NCBI GenBank assembly: GCA_003956705.1
Contig: QZCP01000173.1
Span: 1-64,000 of the forward strand
Source of the DNA: Brevipalpus yothersi
Lineage: Eukaryota; Arthropoda; Arachnida; Trombidiformes; Tenuipalpidae
Reading direction: 5' to 3'
Length of the DNA stretch: 64,000 nt
The first letter of the stretch is position 1; each line of letters opens with the position of its first letter. Made by a program: the position numbers and the translations under genes. The notes beneath the pieces are model-generated. The model saw nothing but the letters and a program-made list of their open reading frames with translations. It did not search any database and was not told the origin of the DNA. This document shows positions 59,768 to 64,000 of this stretch, one piece after another.

Positions 59768-62700
59768 ATACAACTAATCCATCTTGATATCTTCTCCAGT
59801 TCAGCTGAACTTCCAAGTCAACTGTGGAAATTCAAAGGTCGAGCATAGATAGGGCCTCCAAAAAGTGGGAAGCTTAATGCAGTTTGATGTCTCGCTTCAT
59901 TCACTTTTGTGGATATGCTAAATTAACTTGGAAAAGAATGGTGCACAAGCAGCATCTTTCTTAGGGCGCCAAGTGCAACAAATTCATGTAACAAGATCGG
60001 TTGCAATTCATGGATGTGTCTCTAGAGACAAGAAAACTTTCAGGATTATGAAGCCGATTAGGATGGATAAATTTTTATTACAATGTTGCTACTGATTTTC
60101 TATCGGAAGGCACTGAACTATGGCTCAGTATAATGCTCTATTCGAAGTAGAACCGAGAGAACTAGATAAGCATGCCAAATCTCGCTGGTTATTGTAGGAA
60201 ACTGTTAATAAAATGAGAAGCTCAGTAATTTATGAAGTTCAAAGATGGAAAAAGCTGGAAGAACGACATCAAGCTTATTAAATTTACTACCAATGATCAG
60301 AGGAGCAAACATCCTCGAATAAATAGGAATCAAGAAGATGCTGAAATTATTATCAAATAAGAAACAACTAGGAAGTTGATTTTGTGATGTTTGTGGACGT
60401 AATGGAGCTTTGAGGCGACCAAACTGCAGATAATTTATACCATCTTATTTTAAGTAAAGAAGAAGCCCGTGAGATGAGTGTAAGATGGGCGTCTTACTGT
60501 CTGACTAATCATTCGAATTAGATTCACTGAAATGCTGGAGTTAGGTGAAGATAGATGTGTGATCAAGAAATATATACAGTACTGAGGTGGTATAATAAGA
60601 CTGAGAGCGATAATATTCTAACAACCGGTCTTCATTGATCGGAACAATGTTCAGGTAAAGTGTTCCTCATTGATAGATGTTATCATCGGTGAATCGTGTT
60701 GACACGCTTAGCACCGCTTTAGTGTGGATGTACTTCTAACTTGGTGGTTTATTCGTGCTGGGCTACCGCTCGAATACCACTTTCAGTGCGAAAAAAAAGA
60801 ATACATTTCGAATTCGAGAATCCGAAAATAGATTAAAATGTATACATTACCTGTTCAGTTCGTATTATTTTACTTTTCAACCAGGATAAATAATATACTC
60901 GAACTCGTGATTTTTTACCCGATACTGTAACCAATATATTCTGTCCTTCGAGCACTTCCATCTGCTGGAAACGTCGACGTGAAATAAGTTGATAAACTTT
61001 GCCTTGGCCACTACGATCCAACAGCATGAGGCCACTTTCGGTACCGATCAGTAAATTAACTCCCCATAATGCAGCACACAATATATCGGAATTGAATCGT
61101 TTCTTATATTTTCGAATTTCTGGGGCTTCCGGATTGACGGATGGGGTAACATTAACATTAATGTGAGATTCTCGTCTCTGGGCTGATGGAGAAGGTGAGG
61201 GGCCACCAGCACTAAAGCCGAATGTGAGGAATGATCGCTGTTTTTGCTGTAAATGTAAAGGAGTTTTGCTAACATTTTGACGGTACTGATGATTATGATA
61301 GTCGAATATGAAAAATGCAAGGCAAGAGGACAGGAGTGAAAGTTCCCATAGAAGTCATCATCAAAAGGATGGTAGGGATAGAAAAAAGAATGTATCAAGT
61401 AAGATAGATTCGGTAAAGTGCAATCAGGAAGTTGAGAGGATACCATTTTGTTCCAGTAAAAGAGTACCAATGTCCCATAAGAGAGCCAATTCAAGAAGGA
61501 AGAAAAAATCCATGGGGATGAGGATGGAGGCAGGCAAGGAGAATGAAGAGAAAAAGAGAGAGATTTTGTCACCATCACCGCATGAATAAGCATCGTTTTC
61601 AGAGTGTTCTAGATTGACATGCATTTTGCTATAGAAACGTACCTGCAATAATAGGTTGGTGACTTCATCTGATATCGCTTGTTCTTGACTATTTCGTTGG
61701 AGTTGTTGAGGCAATACATCAGGAAGAACATTGTTTTGTCGCAAGGCGTCTCTATTATTACCAAGAAGAGCAATATTACTGGGCGAACTTTGGGATGATT
61801 CCAAACGAGGAGTATGTGACTGATTTGATGATGAGAGATCATTGGCAATAGAATTCCTTTCATTTCGATCAGCAGGCTGTAATTGTAGAGTGAAGAAGAA
61901 GATGGAATAAGAAAAAAACTTCTAAGATCATTCCACTTGCAATAAGTTGGCATAGATAATTATTACGAATAGCGAGGAAGTTAAGTAAGATCAGGCAATT
62001 AGTTGAAAGAATTTGAGCAACAAATTGACCACTGCAAGAGCAAAAGAATGATTCAAAGTGGTCAAATAAGTATTTTGAAGGCATACTTGCTGAGAGAGAT
62101 TATCAATTTATCTTCTCAAAAAAGTAACATTGTAATTAGAGTAAAAAATCAGAGAAAAGGGGTTAAATTGAATTATTATGGACAGAGAGTTAAAACGAGC
62201 GAATCTGTTGACACTTAAAATCCACATCCTGCTCAAGAAGAAATCGAATACATCGTAACGTGACTATAATCTTAATTGAAATTAAGCAAGAGAACTGGAT
62301 GATAATGGCGAGAAATAGGTCGATGGAAAAGAGAAAGAGAGAGGTGAATGTTAAACAGCGCTCGATTGTTGCTGTGATTCGATATTGATTGTGTTAGTTG
62401 ATTCAATCATGATTCTTGACATTTGAAGTTAGCTCTAGTGTATGACCATATTGGATAAGCCAGCGGATCAAAGATTAGTGTTAGTTGGTCGATATGAAAA
62501 TTTGTGCTAAGGCAATGTTAACAAACCTTGGCAATAGCTGCTGTTATATCTACATTTCGATTTTGGCTCGATGATGACTCTTTACATTTATCGCTGCTCT
62601 TAATACTGGATGGGCCATTGTTGTTAGTTGACCCATTCGCACCATCACTAAGACGGTCCTTTCCACGTTTAGGCACTTGTGATTGTTGCAAAGAGCTACT

Positions 62701-64000
62701 AGATTTTTGTACCTGAAGCTCGAGAGCTCGATTGGCAGCAATTTTAGCAGAAGTTCCCAGTGAGGGTGTACTAGATGCATGCGAATTACTGTCACCACTC
62801 GACAAAGAATCTGATTGTTCTGAATGTTTTGTGTTACTACTGCTTGATGAAGCTGATGTTGTTCGTCTATTATTAACGTTGTTACTTATTTGGGTTTCAA
62901 CGACACCTCCACCAAAACCACCTTTTCTCTGCTCTTTGGAATTAAATTTATCAGCACCATGGCTGCTGCTGCTGTTGCTGTTGACTTGATTCTAAATGAC
63001 ACGCATGATCAAAATAATAATGATGAGGACATGCAAAAAAATGCGGGCATAGAAAAGCGGCTCATAAGCTTAAAGTCAGAACGAATGTTTGATAGTATAA
63101 ATTCGAAGAGTTACGTCATTTTTTTCATACAGTAGGAGCAACACTAAAAGTATGGACGATAAATTCTCGAAAGCTACAAACTGAAACTTACCTTTCGTAT
63201 AACAAGTGTTCTATCATTCGGATCATCATCATCATCTGGTGTCGGTGGAAGAGGCCTATTGGGTGCTTGACTGGGAGAATTATCTGGTAAAAAAGATGAA
63301 GATAGAAAATGCTCGAGTTAGAATTAAGATGAGACTTTAGATTTTCGACTCTTACCGGTCCTTTGGGCAACGAATTTTTTAAGTAGATTATTATCATAGG
63401 GTCTAAGGGAAAATAAAGAGAGTTAGTTGTTTTTGGAAAAAAATACTTCAAGATAAGCTGAAATCATTTTACTCGTGAATCATTAAATCTCATGATGGTA
63501 AAGATATGGTAAGCAAAAGTAATAGCATCAAGCATTCTTGATCAGCTGTGAGATCCATCATTCGAGCTTTCATGGGGAGAAAATTCGAAAAGACATTGAA
63601 TTAGTACTCACAAAGGCCTCGGTGGATCTGATGCTAAGAGTGTCCCGTCGTTTCTAGCAGATCCTTCTTCTTCTTCATCATCATCAGAATCCGATTCTGA
63701 TCCTTCAGCTGTGGTTACCGGAGGATCAGGTTGACGAGGTTTATTCAATTGGGATGCTCCATTCACTTTGGAATTTTCACCTCTTCGACCATCGCGAAGA
63801 TGAGCAGCAGAAGGAGGTGGATACTTTGGCAGTGCTTTTTTATCAGCTGGAGATGAAGATGAGCCACCTAATTCATTTAATTGAGCTGCTAGTGCATCCA
63901 AATCTTCTGGTCTCTGTAATTGTGCCACTTTAAATAATCCAGAATTACGATGAGCTGGCTGTGGTGGAGCATGATGTTGGCCGTTTGATGATGACTGTGA
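56693..64000 (-). CDS. msn: Misshapen / MAP4K4-TNIK-MINK family kinase, C-terminal part (5' end beyond window)
   Basis: A Ste20 GCK-IV kinase that feeds JNK and cytoskeletal signalling. The window holds its linker and C-terminal citron homology (CNH) domain; the kinase domain lies past 64000. Exons (minus): beyond 64000 to 63612, 63402-63356, 63283-63192, 62991-62527, 61876-61643, 61246-60851, 59256-59190, 57582-57332, 57246-57168, 57099-56879 and 56776-56693, all in frame, 774 residues here. The linker is Ser/Asn/acidic-rich with RPLPPTPDDDDD (a Pro-rich, acidic signature of the family). The CNH domain runs from EIRKYKKRFNSDILCAALWG through YAWAPKPYHKFMAFKSF and GHLDGVFMHKRAQKLKFLCE to the final exon. 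Two introns of about 1.6 kb (57583-59189, 59257-60850) could hold alternative exons. A (GA)n tract lies in the second. Confidence 0.93.
59728..59766. repeat. (GA)n microsatellite in a misshapen intron
   Basis: About 39 bp of uninterrupted GA dinucleotides in the 1.6 kb intron 59257-60850; the rest of that intron shows no gene. Confidence 0.9.

Noticed and set aside
1..64000. CRISPR arrays, tRNA or rRNA genes, bacterial operons
   Set aside because: No regularly spaced direct repeats with unique spacers, no tRNA cloverleaf and no rRNA-like sequence was seen; the gene structure is eukaryotic.

Overview
This window is animal nuclear DNA, AT-rich, with spliceosomal introns and no operons. It carries orthologues of metazoan signalling genes (an ELK/TCF ETS factor, the Wnt acyltransferase porcupine, the kinase misshapen), a tenectin-like VWC protein of a kind best known from arthropods, and a retrovirus-like Ty3/gypsy element with an env-like part. 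Many introns are only 55-110 bp, and long (CT)n/(GA)n tracts occur throughout. An arthropod is likely, perhaps a mite or other chelicerate; that last step is a guess.

Layout: 1-7276 is non-coding and CT/GA-rich. An ELK-type ETS gene lies at 7277-12050 (+, four exons). About 9 kb with no gene I can support follows. G6PD (21127-22596, -, one exon) sits head to head with a tenectin-like gene (23643-45658, +, eleven exons including a 66-nt mini-exon at 37241). The 13.5 kb first intron of that gene holds an assembly gap (25471-26043) and a complete LTR element (26452-36110), inserted in the opposite orientation. The right 18 kb is gene-dense: dolichyldiphosphatase (46555-47434, +), porcupine (47860-49622, -), threonyl-tRNA synthetase copy A (50056-52657, -, probably mitochondrial), copy B (53097-55679, +, probably cytosolic), and the C-terminal 774 residues of misshapen (56693 to past 64000, -).

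Most unusual points: (1) The LTR element has LTRs that read as identical and a 4-bp ATAT target duplication, so it is recent. Its gag, pol and env-like parts form one uninterrupted 2,295-codon frame. That frame ends in a second small env-like module that appears to repeat the cysteine pattern of the first. Between this frame and the 3' LTR the opposite strand carries an intact 228-codon BED/C2H2-like zinc-finger gene with its own poly(A) signal overlapping its stop codon, plus a minisatellite. The layout recalls antisense genes at the 3' end of some complex retroviruses. (2) The two divergent ThrRS genes differ clearly in most exons but share 259 consecutive identical bases in exon 5, a signature of recent gene conversion across an inverted duplication.

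Exon boundaries were set by hand from GT/AG sites, reading-frame continuity and conserved protein order. Every multi-exon model closes in frame. Product names rest on recognised family motifs; no database search was possible.
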